The position numbers were made by a program, and so were the translations under genes. Shown piece by piece: positions 7,710 to 14,861 of a DNA stretch of 26,308 nucleotides. The stretch comes from a virus. Each line of letters opens with the position of its first letter. Positions within the stretch are counted from its first letter, which is position 1. The stretch covers positions 1 through 26,308 of IMG/VR virus record IMGVR_UViG_3300046007_004136, one strand, 5' to 3'. The notes below the pieces were generated by a model. The model searched no databases. It worked only from the letters and a program-made list of their open reading frames with translations, and had not been told where the DNA came from.

Positions 7710-7937
7710 ATGGATATTTTAGGAGCGGCTGAAAGCAGATTACAATCTATTATAGACGAAAATTCTTTTATTATCAATGTCTTAGTTAAAGATCAATCTA
7801 AGAATAATTCTTTAAATGAATTATTGAATGCTATTAGACAGTATCAAAGTGCTGCATCACAATTAGAAATTGTCAAAAATCTAAAATCACAAGTCCAATA
7901 TACTACAACTAATTCTGATGCAAAAGAATCAACATGA
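7710..7937 (+). CDS. Small helical protein, unknown
   Basis: A 75-residue soluble protein, probably almost all alpha-helix, with a Gln/Ser/Asn-rich middle (NNSLNELLNAIRQYQSAASQLEIVKNLKSQ) whose hydrophobic spacing suggests a coiled coil or helical hairpin. ATG 7710 follows AAGGA about eight bases upstream. Its stop lies inside an ATGA overlap with the next gene, so the two are probably translationally coupled. No membrane segment, cysteines or catalytic motif are seen. It could be a small virion or assembly factor, but nothing in the sequence shows this. Confidence 0.6.
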   Translation: MDILGAAESRLQSIIDENSFIINVLVKDQSKNNSLNELLNAIRQYQSAASQLEIVKNLKSQVQYTTTNSDAKEST

Positions 7938-8302
7938 AAGTAGCATTGACACTAATTGTCGTGCAACAAAATCCTAATGTACAGTATTCGCACGATGATT
8001 TTTTCAAATTCTTACTCACAGAAGATGGTCAATTTCCTAGTAAATATATCTCTACCAAAGATATAACAGATACCGCAAGAGACTTATTTTCTGAATATGT
8101 TAGTGTATATTTTGATTGGACTTCAATTGAGTTGATGGACTTTAGAAAAGTAAATACCACAGATTGTGAAGTAGTTTATGCAATAAAACTACCTAATTTG
8201 CTTGGTATAGAAAAACGTGGAAAATTTGTTTCACACAACAATAAGCCAAATTTCGAAAGTTTTTATGGAAGAATTCTATCAAGAAAATTCAGAATATTCT
8301 AA
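7934..8302 (+). CDS. Possible degenerate Nudix-fold protein
   Basis: A 122-residue protein. The layout recalls the Nudix fold: an opening strand (VALTLIVVQQNP), a 'fLLTEDGQFPSKYIS' segment where Nudix enzymes have L-P-G-G, a helix TARDLFSEYV in the position of the A-x-R-E-x-x-E-E Nudix helix, and a later strand CEVVYAIKLP. The catalytic box is not intact: RE-x-x-EE reads RDLFSE, and the leading glycines and glutamate are missing. If the fold is right, the protein is more likely a binding or structural protein than a pyrophosphohydrolase. It is coupled by ATGA to the upstream gene and overlaps the next by about 38 bases. The assignment is low-confidence; 'unknown' is the safe alternative. Confidence 0.6.
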   Translation: MKVALTLIVVQQNPNVQYSHDDFFKFLLTEDGQFPSKYISTKDITDTARDLFSEYVSVYFDWTSIELMDFRKVNTTDCEVVYAIKLPNLLGIEKRGKFVSHNNKPNFESFYGRILSRKFRIF

Positions 8303-8594
8303 GCTAGATGTGTTAGCACAACTATCTCTATATATTGAAAAAGAGACTAATGAATTAATGTTTGTTTGTGATTGGGACAATACGCAAGATGGGGTGAAAT
8401 ATATATCACAGATCATATTTGAGTTAAAATATGGAGATATTCTAGAAAGAATATTACAACATTTATACTCCCAATGTGTAGAAAATAATAGGCTTGATGA
8501 GTTTAATGAAATCAAGAATAATTTATCACAATTGCATAAAAATAAAATATCGAGCAATAATAGTATCGTAGTGCGCCCAAGGGATATCAAATAA
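8265..8594 (+). CDS. Unknown small acidic protein
   Basis: A 109-residue protein I do not recognise, acidic and probably helical (YIEKETNELMFVCDWDNTQDGVKYISQIIFELKYGDILERILQHLYSQC). ATG 8265 is preferred; a GTG at 8217 in the same frame would overlap the previous gene by 86 bases, whereas 8265 gives a 38-base overlap. Neither has a strong ribosome site. The C-terminus is basic and Asn/Ser-rich. The middle strand-helix alternation with an acidic Asp/Trp/Asp-Asn run is distinctive and could help remote searches. It is followed after 21 bases by the next gene. Confidence 0.55.
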   Translation: MEEFYQENSEYSKLDVLAQLSLYIEKETNELMFVCDWDNTQDGVKYISQIIFELKYGDILERILQHLYSQCVENNRLDEFNEIKNNLSQLHKNKISSNNSIVVRPRDIK

Positions 8595-8615
8595 TTCATC
8601 CAATGAGGGATAATT

Positions 8616-9239
8616 ATGCACAAAATAAAAAAAATAGCTTGGGAAAGTTGGAATTCTAAAGTAGAAGAATCTTTAGCTGATAATGCCCTTAGTGAGGTAA
8701 GCGTAAGTTTGCTAGAAGATTCGGATGACGAGTATCCATTACTTGCACATGATTTGTTATTTCAGAACAAAATAGTTCATACCCCTATAGGTCCATATCC
8801 ACAAGATTCTCTATTGAAACCTTCTGATAGATGGGATTGCTGGATCGGACATACAAATTTTGATGTAACAGTTAATATTGCAGAAATAATTGAAAAAATA
8901 GAAGGAGTTGAAGCCTTAAAAATTATGGGTAGATATTCTTTTTTTATAGGGGTTGCTAGACTATTTAATATTAAGCACGTAAGAAAAGATATAGAAAATG
9001 CTATCTGTAATTATACAGAAGAAGAAATACTATCAGATAATGATCTACGACAAACCGTAGATTTGGTCAAGAAGCAGTTGCAATCTGTCGATTATTGGTC
9101 TATACTAGTGTCTCCAGACGGAGAAGTAGAGTACATCGCTTCTGACAAGATGGATAAAACTTACTTAGACGGACTAAATAAGTTAACGGTTATGAAAAAT
9201 AAAAAGGGTGGAATTATCTTAAGAGGTACTAATGGATAA
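8616..9239 (+). CDS. Conserved-looking phage protein, unknown function
   Basis: A 207-residue protein without a recognised domain. A core segment DCWIGHTNFDVTVNIAEIIEKIEGVEALKIMGRYSFFIGVARLF (about residues 74-117) looks well structured, with a strand-helix-strand pattern, and resembles segments I associate with conserved hypotheticals of large phages; I cannot name the family. The N-terminal 45 residues are acidic and Ser-rich, and the C-terminus has DYWSILVSPDGEVEYIASD, a hairpin-like strand pair. GAGGGA precedes ATG 8616. It shares an 8-bp overlap (ATGGATAA) with the sigma-factor gene, so the two are probably translated together. Confidence 0.62.
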   Translation: MHKIKKIAWESWNSKVEESLADNALSEVSVSLLEDSDDEYPLLAHDLLFQNKIVHTPIGPYPQDSLLKPSDRWDCWIGHTNFDVTVNIAEIIEKIEGVEALKIMGRYSFFIGVARLFNIKHVRKDIENAICNYTEEEILSDNDLRQTVDLVKKQLQSVDYWSILVSPDGEVEYIASDKMDKTYLDGLNKLTVMKNKKGGIILRGTNG

Positions 9240-9693
9240 AAATATTGAAAACTATTTGAAAGACAGCAACATACGTAATATAATAAATTCTGTATCCAAT
9301 AAGTTCATGTATGCATTAGATCATAATGATATATCTTCTATTGCTATGGTAACATTATGGAAATGCATAGAAAAGTATGACCCAACAAAGGGTGCAAAGT
9401 TTACATCTTATCTATATCAACAGCTTTTATATGCTCTTAAAAATGAACTAAAAAAGAAAAATATAGAATATGCTTCGGACAGCATAGAACAACCAATAAG
9501 TTTTTCTATTAAGAATGAAGTATTTGACATATTAGAGAGCCTGCCTAGCGGTATGAAAACTCTATTAGAGCAAAGATTTTTTCATAATATGACCATGACT
9601 GAAATTGCTGACGAGAATGGCTATAGTAGAGAAACAGCAAGAAGAAGATTAAAAAAAGCTATTAGGATGTGTAAAAATCTAGTTAAAAGTTAA
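9232..9693 (+). CDS. Phage RNA polymerase sigma factor (sigma-70-like, two-domain)
   Basis: A 153-residue sigma factor that would direct host RNA polymerase to phage promoters. Region 2 is recognisable at about 34-72 (ISSIAMVTLWKCIEKYDPTKGAKFTSYLYQQL), including the FxxY-like KFTSYLY of the -10-recognition helix. A short linker follows, then region 4 at about 100-146 (ILESLPSGMKTLLEQRFFHNMTMTEIADENGYSRETARRRLKKAI) with a helix-turn-helix at 121-142 for -35 recognition. The absence of regions 1 and 3 and the small size match ECF/phage-type factors. It lies directly upstream of the candidate promoter at 9732-9758, so it may activate the late-type structural gene there; that link is inference. 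Confidence 0.88.
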   Translation: MDKNIENYLKDSNIRNIINSVSNKFMYALDHNDISSIAMVTLWKCIEKYDPTKGAKFTSYLYQQLLYALKNELKKKNIEYASDSIEQPISFSIKNEVFDILESLPSGMKTLLEQRFFHNMTMTEIADENGYSRETARRRLKKAIRMCKNLVKS

Positions 9694-9731
9694 TACCATT
9701 TTGTGTATATAGCTATGGACATGGATTGTAT

Positions 9732-9758
9732 TTAGGATAATTAGGATTATGTTATATT
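9732..9758 (+). promoter_or_regulatory. Tandem 9-bp repeat plus extended -10 promoter candidate
   Basis: In the 86-base gap between the sigma-factor gene and the next gene, two adjacent near-identical 9-mers (TTAGGATAA at 9732-9740 and TTAGGATTA at 9741-9749) are followed directly by TGTTATATT (9750-9758), an extended -10-like element. There is no good -35 at the usual spacing, which fits an extended -10 promoter or one using a bound activator or phage sigma factor. The downstream gene has GGAG at 9769-9772 and a clear start at 9780, and ends at a hairpin terminator, so this would drive a single-gene transcript. Confidence 0.55.
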
Positions 9759-9779
9759 CAAATTACATGGAGCATAATT

Positions 9780-10460
9780 ATGCCAGTTCCTACATCTAAA
9801 GCTAATTATCTAAAAAATACAACAGGTGGCGCTTATAGTAGTACCAGACAGGGTGGAACTATCCTTGGCAATACTACAACAAGCACTGAAAGAATTACCA
9901 AAGCTCTTGCACTCAAGGATAATGCCACAGAATATACAGATGGCACTTTACCAAGAGTGAAAGATAATGGTCTTAGTCACAATCGTAAACCATACTCTAG
10001 TGGCACATTTGCCTATAGCGAAGCTGGTAAATATGTAATTGCAGCGAGTAGTGCTACACTATCTGGTGCTGCTAATACTAATATTCTAATTACTGGTAGG
10101 GGTGATAATACTAGATCTATTGCTCAATTTGAGCATGATTTTGGTGCTACTACTACTAGCTTTATTAGAAGTAATAGATTTGCTAGAAGTGGATATCTCA
10201 ACAATGGTACTAAGCTTCAGTCGCGTAGACTATTCCTTAATGCTGGTGGTACAGCATCTGCTAAACCCACTGCTCTTAATACATTTAGTAGTGGTTATAT
10301 GTGGAGTCCAGTTAATGATAATAAAGCTCGTCATATAGATAATGCCGCTAATCCAACCAGAGCAGTTCCCGGTGAACTAGTTATGAAGGTAGACTTCGTA
10401 ACATTATCTGTGGCTAGTGGTGGCGACTTCTTCAATTATAAAGCAATAACTGGTATGTGA
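9780..10460 (+). CDS. Probable structural (virion) protein
   Basis: A 226-residue protein with no recognised domain but a virion-like composition: rich in Thr, Ser, Gly, Asn and Ala, low in Cys, and with many beta-strand-compatible stretches. The N-terminus is MPVPTSKANYLKNTTGG. The middle contains ITGRGDNTRSIAQFEHDFGATTTSFIRSNRF and the C-terminus SVASGGDFFNYKAITGM. Codons are richer in GC-ending and GCT/GGT triplets than the flanking small genes, as expected of a highly expressed gene. It stands alone between a promoter candidate with repeat and a strong terminator, with GGAG at seven bases from ATG. Candidates are a capsid decoration, tail or fibre protein; the sequence alone does not choose between these. 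Confidence 0.7.
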   Translation: MPVPTSKANYLKNTTGGAYSSTRQGGTILGNTTTSTERITKALALKDNATEYTDGTLPRVKDNGLSHNRKPYSSGTFAYSEAGKYVIAASSATLSGAANTNILITGRGDNTRSIAQFEHDFGATTTSFIRSNRFARSGYLNNGTKLQSRRLFLNAGGTASAKPTALNTFSSGYMWSPVNDNKARHIDNAANPTRAVPGELVMKVDFVTLSVASGGDFFNYKAITGM

Positions 10461-10466
10461 TTTATG

Positions 10467-10510
10467 TTGGTGTGACATAGGGGGTATTAAAAGCCCCCTG
10501 TGTCTACCAA
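10467..10510 (+). terminator. Long hairpin terminator
   Basis: Just after the stop of the structural gene, an 11-bp stem (10474-10484 with 10494-10504; one T-G wobble) with five G-C pairs next to a 9-nt loop is extended by a further TTGGT/ACCAA pairing (10467-10471 with 10506-10510) beyond a small internal loop. The U-run after it is weak (AATAATATCC), so it may act as a transcript-stabilising or bidirectional element as well as a terminator. It separates this gene from the next operon. Confidence 0.8.
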
Positions 10511-10536
10511 AATAATATCCTATAAGGAGTGCTATA

Positions 10537-10869
10537 ATGAATGATGCTTTAAATATTTGGTCACTATTTCACAATATCATAGAAGTACTTGGTATTATAT
10601 TTATACCATTCATTGCTTGGGTTATGTTAACATTGGTTAATCATGGCAAACAAATAATTATTCTTGAAGAAAAAGTCAATGATTCATTAAATAGAAGAAT
10701 GCTGTCTTTAGAAGATAGGGTTGTTGGAATGGAAAGCAGACTAGAATCTAAAATAGATGCAATAGAGAAAAATGTAATTGATTGTAAGATATCAATAAAT
10801 GAAAAGGCATCTTCGTTAAATCATATCATACAAAAAATTGAAATACTACTCAATAAAGTAACACACTAA
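10537..10869 (+). CDS. Small membrane protein with coiled-coil tail
   Basis: A 110-residue protein with one hydrophobic membrane segment (IIEVLGIIFIPFIAWVMLTLV, about residues 14-34) and a long charged helical tail (about 38-105) whose heptad-like spacing (EEKVNDSLNRRMLSLEDRVVGMESRLESKIDAIEKNV) predicts a coiled coil, probably a homo-oligomer. ATG 10537 follows a strong AAGGAG site. It begins the operon after the terminator, and the next small gene starts three bases after its stop. The same N-anchor plus coiled-coil arrangement is common in phage lysis or tail-tape accessory proteins, but no specific family is recognised. Confidence 0.65.
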   Translation: MNDALNIWSLFHNIIEVLGIIFIPFIAWVMLTLVNHGKQIIILEEKVNDSLNRRMLSLEDRVVGMESRLESKIDAIEKNVIDCKISINEKASSLNHIIQKIEILLNKVTH

Positions 10870-10872
10870 CAT

Positions 10873-11055
10873 ATGATACAAATCTTAGTTAATTCTATTA
10901 TCAAAGAGCTTGGAATTAAAAAGAGTTTAGTTGACAAAATCACTACTTTGGCCGATAATGTAAATATCTATCAAAGGGATGATAAGACAGTAATTGAAAT
11001 AAATCTCAATAAGATAACTATCACACTAGAAAAAGATCCATCAGAGAAAGATTAA
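10873..11055 (+). CDS. Small unknown protein upstream of RNR
   Basis: A 60-residue protein. It is likely a helix followed by two to three strands (LVDKITTLADNVNIYQRDDKTVIEINLNKITITLEKD), ending in a charged tail. It lies between the coiled-coil gene and the class II reductase gene, which begins two bases after its stop, so it is probably in the same transcript. The strand-rich second half is regular, with alternating hydrophobic residues. I recognise no family and see no motif. Confidence 0.55.
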   Translation: MIQILVNSIIKELGIKKSLVDKITTLADNVNIYQRDDKTVIEINLNKITITLEKDPSEKD

Positions 11056-11057
11056 AT

Positions 11058-13256
11058 ATGTCACTTAAAGCTCTTATGAATTATACGTTTGTGTCTAAGT
11101 ACGCTAGATGGTGTCCAGAAAAAAAAAGAAGAGAAACTTGGAATGAGGCAGTAGACAGAGTAAAGCAAATGATGATTGACAAATATATTGATCAGTCTAA
11201 TCCGGCCCATAAAGAACTTCAGCAAGAAATTGAATGGGCTTATGAGATGATGAGGAAGAAGAGGGTGCTTGGTTCACAAAGAGCTTTACAATTTGGCGGA
11301 AGTCCTATCTTTAAACACAACGCTAGAATATATAATTGCATTGCCTCATACGTAGATCGCGTTAGATTCTTCCAAGAGTGCATGTATCTATTACTATGTG
11401 GATGTGGTACAGGATTCTCAGTACAAAAACACCATATTAATAAACTTCCTAATTTAGTAAAAACTAAATCTGGAAATAAAAAGTTTACTATATCTGATTC
11501 AATCGAAGGATGGTCTGATGCTATTGGAATATTAGTCTCTAGTTATTTTGAAGATACAGACTTATTTCCAGAATATAATGGTAAAAATATAACATTCGAT
11601 TTTTCTGAAATTAGACCGGCTGGAGCATTTTTACAATCTAGTGGTGGTAAGGCTCCGGGTCCAGAGCCATTACGCAAAGCCTTAAATAATATTAAAAAAC
11701 TATTAGATAAGAGTATGAAGTCTGGAATAGGAAAATTACTTCCAATAGAAGCATATGATATAGTTATGTATAGTGCTGACGCTGTAATTAGTGGTGGAGT
11801 CAGACGTAGTGCTACTATTTGTGTTTTTAGTCCAGACGATCAAGATATGGCAAAGGCCAAAACTGGTAATTGGTTTATTGAAAATCCACAACGCGGTAGA
11901 TCAAATAACTCAGCATTATTATTGAGAAAAGAAACTACTAAAGAACAATTTAATGAGTTAATGCAATCTGTCAAAGATTTTGGAGAGCCGGGATTTGTAT
12001 GGTCAGATTCAACTGAGTTAATTGTTAATCCTTGTGTTGAAATTGGTATGTGGCCCGTAGATATAGAAACTGGACAAACTGGCTGGCAGGCATGTAACCT
12101 AAGTACAATCAATTGTGCCAAAGTAAAAACAGAAAATGATTTTTATGATGCATGTAGGGCCGCATCTATAATTGGAACACTACAAGCAGGATTTAATAAA
12201 TTTGATTATTTGGGTTCTGTGTCAGAAAGAATTATCTCAAGAGAAGCACTACTTGGTGTTTCTATGACCGGAATCATGGAACAATATGATATATGTCTTA
12301 ATGATACCATACAAAGCGCTGGAGCAAATATTGTTAGAGATACCAACGCTAAAATAGCTAACATGATAGCAATTAATCAAGCCGCAAGAACTACATGTGT
12401 TAAACCAGAAGGTACATCAAGCTGCATTTTAGGCACATCCAGCGGTATACATCCTCATCATGCTAAAAGATATATTCGTAAGGTCCAAGCAAATAAAATG
12501 GAACCAATATATCAATACTTCAAATCAATTAATCCAAGGGCATGTGAAGATAGTGTATGGTCAAATAATGATAGCGATGATGTCATTTCATTTTGCGTAG
12601 AGGTTCCAGATGGGTCTAAAATAAAAAATCAAATTGACGCCATACAATTATTAGAGCATGTAAAAAATACCCAAAAAAACTGGGTATTAAATGGTACAAA
12701 CAAGCATTTATGTACACAACCTTGGCTGGTACATAACGTATCAAATACGATAAATATTAAGCCAGAAGAGTGGTCTATTGTTACTGACTACATATATAAT
12801 AATAGAGAATACTTTTGTGGGATATCATTATTGCCAATTACTGGAGATAAAGATTATCCACAGGCACCATTTACAACAGTTTATACTCCACACGAACAAG
12901 TAAAACATTATGGAGATGCTTCATTGTTTGTGAGCGGCTTAATAGAAGTGGCATTAGAACTATGGGAAGATAATTTATGGGCCGCTTGTGATTCCTTGCT
13001 TGGAATAGGACAAAAAATCAAGGGATCAGAAAAGAAAGAATTTGCAAATAGATGTAAAAAGTTTGCAGGTAAATATTTTGATGGGGATTTACGAAAATTA
13101 ACATACTGTATGAAGGACGTATTTAACTGGAAAGAGTGGGTAGATCTAAATCGTGAATATCAAGATATAGATTTCACCAGCGTCATAGAAGAAACAAACA
13201 ATACAAAAGCAGAACAGGAATGGGCTTGTTCTGGCGGAACATGTGAACTAGTATAA
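11058..13256 (+). CDS. nrdJ: Adenosylcobalamin-dependent ribonucleoside-triphosphate reductase (class II)
   Basis: Reduces ribonucleotides to deoxyribonucleotides using vitamin B12, supplying dNTPs for phage DNA synthesis without oxygen or a metal-cofactor subunit. At 732 residues it matches single-chain RTPR length. Visible landmarks are YNC at 92-94 (the first redox cysteine), CGCGTGFSVQ at 114-123, NPCVE at 324-328 (thiyl-radical cysteine and general-base glutamate), QACNLSTIN at 345-352 (second redox cysteine C346), CVKPEGTSSCILGTSSGIHPHHAKRYIRK near 447-475, and a C-terminal WACSGGTCELV with C724 and C729, the flexible re-reducing pair. The loop between C326 and C346 is longer than I recall for the Lactobacillus enzyme. 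The adjacent dUTPase supports a nucleotide module; the thioredoxin-like protein at the left edge could be its reductant. Confidence 0.94.
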   Translation: MSLKALMNYTFVSKYARWCPEKKRRETWNEAVDRVKQMMIDKYIDQSNPAHKELQQEIEWAYEMMRKKRVLGSQRALQFGGSPIFKHNARIYNCIASYVDRVRFFQECMYLLLCGCGTGFSVQKHHINKLPNLVKTKSGNKKFTISDSIEGWSDAIGILVSSYFEDTDLFPEYNGKNITFDFSEIRPAGAFLQSSGGKAPGPEPLRKALNNIKKLLDKSMKSGIGKLLPIEAYDIVMYSADAVISGGVRRSATICVFSPDDQDMAKAKTGNWFIENPQRGRSNNSALLLRKETTKEQFNELMQSVKDFGEPGFVWSDSTELIVNPCVEIGMWPVDIETGQTGWQACNLSTINCAKVKTENDFYDACRAASIIGTLQAGFNKFDYLGSVSERIISREALLGVSMTGIMEQYDICLNDTIQSAGANIVRDTNAKIANMIAINQAARTTCVKPEGTSSCILGTSSGIHPHHAKRYIRKVQANKMEPIYQYFKSINPRACEDSVWSNNDSDDVISFCVEVPDGSKIKNQIDAIQLLEHVKNTQKNWVLNGTNKHLCTQPWLVHNVSNTINIKPEEWSIVTDYIYNNREYFCGISLLPITGDKDYPQAPFTTVYTPHEQVKHYGDASLFVSGLIEVALELWEDNLWAACDSLLGIGQKIKGSEKKEFANRCKKFAGKYFDGDLRKLTYCMKDVFNWKEWVDLNREYQDIDFTSVIEETNNTKAEQEWACSGGTCELV

Positions 13257-13271
13257 CATTGGAGACATATT

Positions 13272-13760
13272 ATGTCAATTGATTTAACAACCTTGATAGA
13301 TTGTTCAGCTATAAATATATCAAATACTACCTATAATCATAGTATCCATTTTAAGAAGCTAGATAAAAATGCTATAGCTCCATCTAAGGCTAATCATACA
13401 GATGCTGGCTATGATTTATATGCCCTAGAGGATTGCATAATACCATCACAGAATAGATTGATGATTAAAACTGGAATATCTATGGCAATTCCAGATGGCT
13501 ATGTTGGTTTAATATGGCCTAGATCTGGATTGGCTGTTAAGCACGGGCTTGATACTATGGCTGGAGTGGTTGATAGTGGTTATCGTGGCGAAGTGTGTGT
13601 TGTGTTACAAAATCATGGATATGAACCATATAATGTTAAGGCTGGGGATAGAATAGCACAAATATTATTTCAATCTATTTTATCTGTACAAATGATAGAG
13701 ACTGAGGAATTAAATAATTCTGACAGAGGACAGTCTGGTTTTGGCAGTAGCGGAAATTAA
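13272..13760 (+). CDS. dut: dUTP diphosphatase (dUTPase)
   Basis: Hydrolyses dUTP to dUMP and PPi, keeping uracil out of DNA and supplying the dTMP pathway. All five trimeric-dUTPase motifs are present in order: DAGYDLYA (44-51), PRSGLA (83-88), AGVVDSGYRGE (97-107, with the catalytic Asp), RIAQILF (127-133) and the flexible C-terminal RGQSGFGSSG (152-161) that closes over the substrate. It therefore looks intact. It carries about 25 extra residues before the first family strand, which is unusual. ATG 13272 follows GGAGA and lies 15 bases after the reductase gene, in the same nucleotide module. It should work as a homotrimer in the cytoplasm. Confidence 0.95.
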   Translation: MSIDLTTLIDCSAINISNTTYNHSIHFKKLDKNAIAPSKANHTDAGYDLYALEDCIIPSQNRLMIKTGISMAIPDGYVGLIWPRSGLAVKHGLDTMAGVVDSGYRGEVCVVLQNHGYEPYNVKAGDRIAQILFQSILSVQMIETEELNNSDRGQSGFGSSGN

Positions 13761-13762
13761 AT

Positions 13763-14860
13763 ATGTCTCAAAATAGAGTTTTCTATGCCTGTCAGGCTGT
13801 ACTGTATAGAAAACGAAATACTAAATCTGGTGGAACTTATGCATACTTAGATGGCGCTCAGTCAGTTGGCGTAAGTAGCACTAGCGAATCTTCATCTATA
13901 GTAGACATTGGTAGATTTCAAAGAAGGTTTCGTTTTGAAAATAAGAACCGTACTCATGAAATTAATATTTCTAGAATAATACCAAGGGGTGGACAATTAT
14001 TCTACTATGATGAAAGTTCTAGTACTAATTATAATCAGTGTCATCTACTATCTAATACAAATCTAGGATGTCAAGGATCAGACACATATACTAATAGTAG
14101 TGGATTAAAAAATTATGATATTATAATAGTATATGGAGAAGATGATGTATCTTTAATACAAGATAGTGCAACACTGACAAAAGTGTCATATAAAAATTGC
14201 CTACTAACAAATATATCATATGATATTGGTGTTGATCAAATCACAGAAACAATTACACTTACTAGTAATATTGTAAAATATGATGACGGTGACGTTGACG
14301 AGTTACCTAACTCAGCTCAAGATGGCGATATTCTAAAAAGACAGCACATTAAAATGTCTTCTACTATCTTGCCAGAAGAAGCCAATCAAATTTTTAAATT
14401 GAATAGTCCACTATCTATAGATAGTAAAGATGTATTTGGTTTACAGTCTATACAAATTGAAGCCACTATAGATTATACAGAATTAAATGATATTGGTATT
14501 TGGAGAGGGGCAGATGATGAGACAGATGTTAATCTGTGGAAGTTTGTAAATTTACCGATTAGTATAACCTGCTCATTAGTTGGCGTCATTAGAAGTATAT
14601 ATCTATATCAAGATATATTACGCTTAGATAAAACATTCGAAGAAAATAAACAAATAAAAATTGTAGCTGATGCTTTAGGCAGTCAATATTTTGTGTGGGA
14701 TTTAGGGACGAAAAACTACCTAGATAATATCTCTACTTCTGGTGGAGATACTGGTGGAGGTAATGTGGAACTAACACTGTCATATAAAAATGATTATAGT
14801 GATTTAGTACAATACAAAGGTGCTACTATTCGTTCAATCTCAAACACTGGGCCATATTAA
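13763..14860 (+). CDS. Probable virion structural protein
   Basis: A 365-residue protein with no catalytic motif and a strongly beta-rich, Ser/Thr/Asp/Asn-rich composition typical of tail or baseplate structural proteins. Segments that suggest packing strands are SSIVDIGRFQRRFRFENKNRTHEINISRIIPRGG and LKNYDIIIVYGEDDVSLIQDSATLTKVSYKNCLL. A Gly-rich joint (STSGGDTGGGNVE, near 328-340) separates a C-terminal segment ending YKNDYSDLVQYKGATIRSISN. There is no signal peptide. It begins two bases after the dUTPase stop, and PhoH begins one base after its end. Structural function is inferred from composition; I recognise no family. Confidence 0.68.
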   Translation: MSQNRVFYACQAVLYRKRNTKSGGTYAYLDGAQSVGVSSTSESSSIVDIGRFQRRFRFENKNRTHEINISRIIPRGGQLFYYDESSSTNYNQCHLLSNTNLGCQGSDTYTNSSGLKNYDIIIVYGEDDVSLIQDSATLTKVSYKNCLLTNISYDIGVDQITETITLTSNIVKYDDGDVDELPNSAQDGDILKRQHIKMSSTILPEEANQIFKLNSPLSIDSKDVFGLQSIQIEATIDYTELNDIGIWRGADDETDVNLWKFVNLPISITCSLVGVIRSIYLYQDILRLDKTFEENKQIKIVADALGSQYFVWDLGTKNYLDNISTSGGDTGGGNVELTLSYKNDYSDLVQYKGATIRSISNTGPY

Positions 14861-14861
14861 A

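Noticed and set aside
7934-8594. Frameshift joining the genes at 7934 and 8265 into one protein
   Set aside because: Both have clear ends and independent starts, the overlap is short, and no slippery sequence is evident.
8279-8623. Open frame on the minus strand over the small-gene block
   Set aside because: It is antisense to two + strand genes, and all other genes run in + direction. Its sequence is low-complexity hydrophobic, typical of AT-rich antisense shadow.
10102-10338. Second + strand frame inside the structural gene at 9780
   Set aside because: It is a leucine-rich overlapping frame with no ribosome site, inside a gene with clear start, terminator and biased codon use.
11840-12121. 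Minus-strand frame inside the ribonucleotide reductase gene
   Set aside because: It lies within a gene supported by catalytic motifs on both sides of this stretch.
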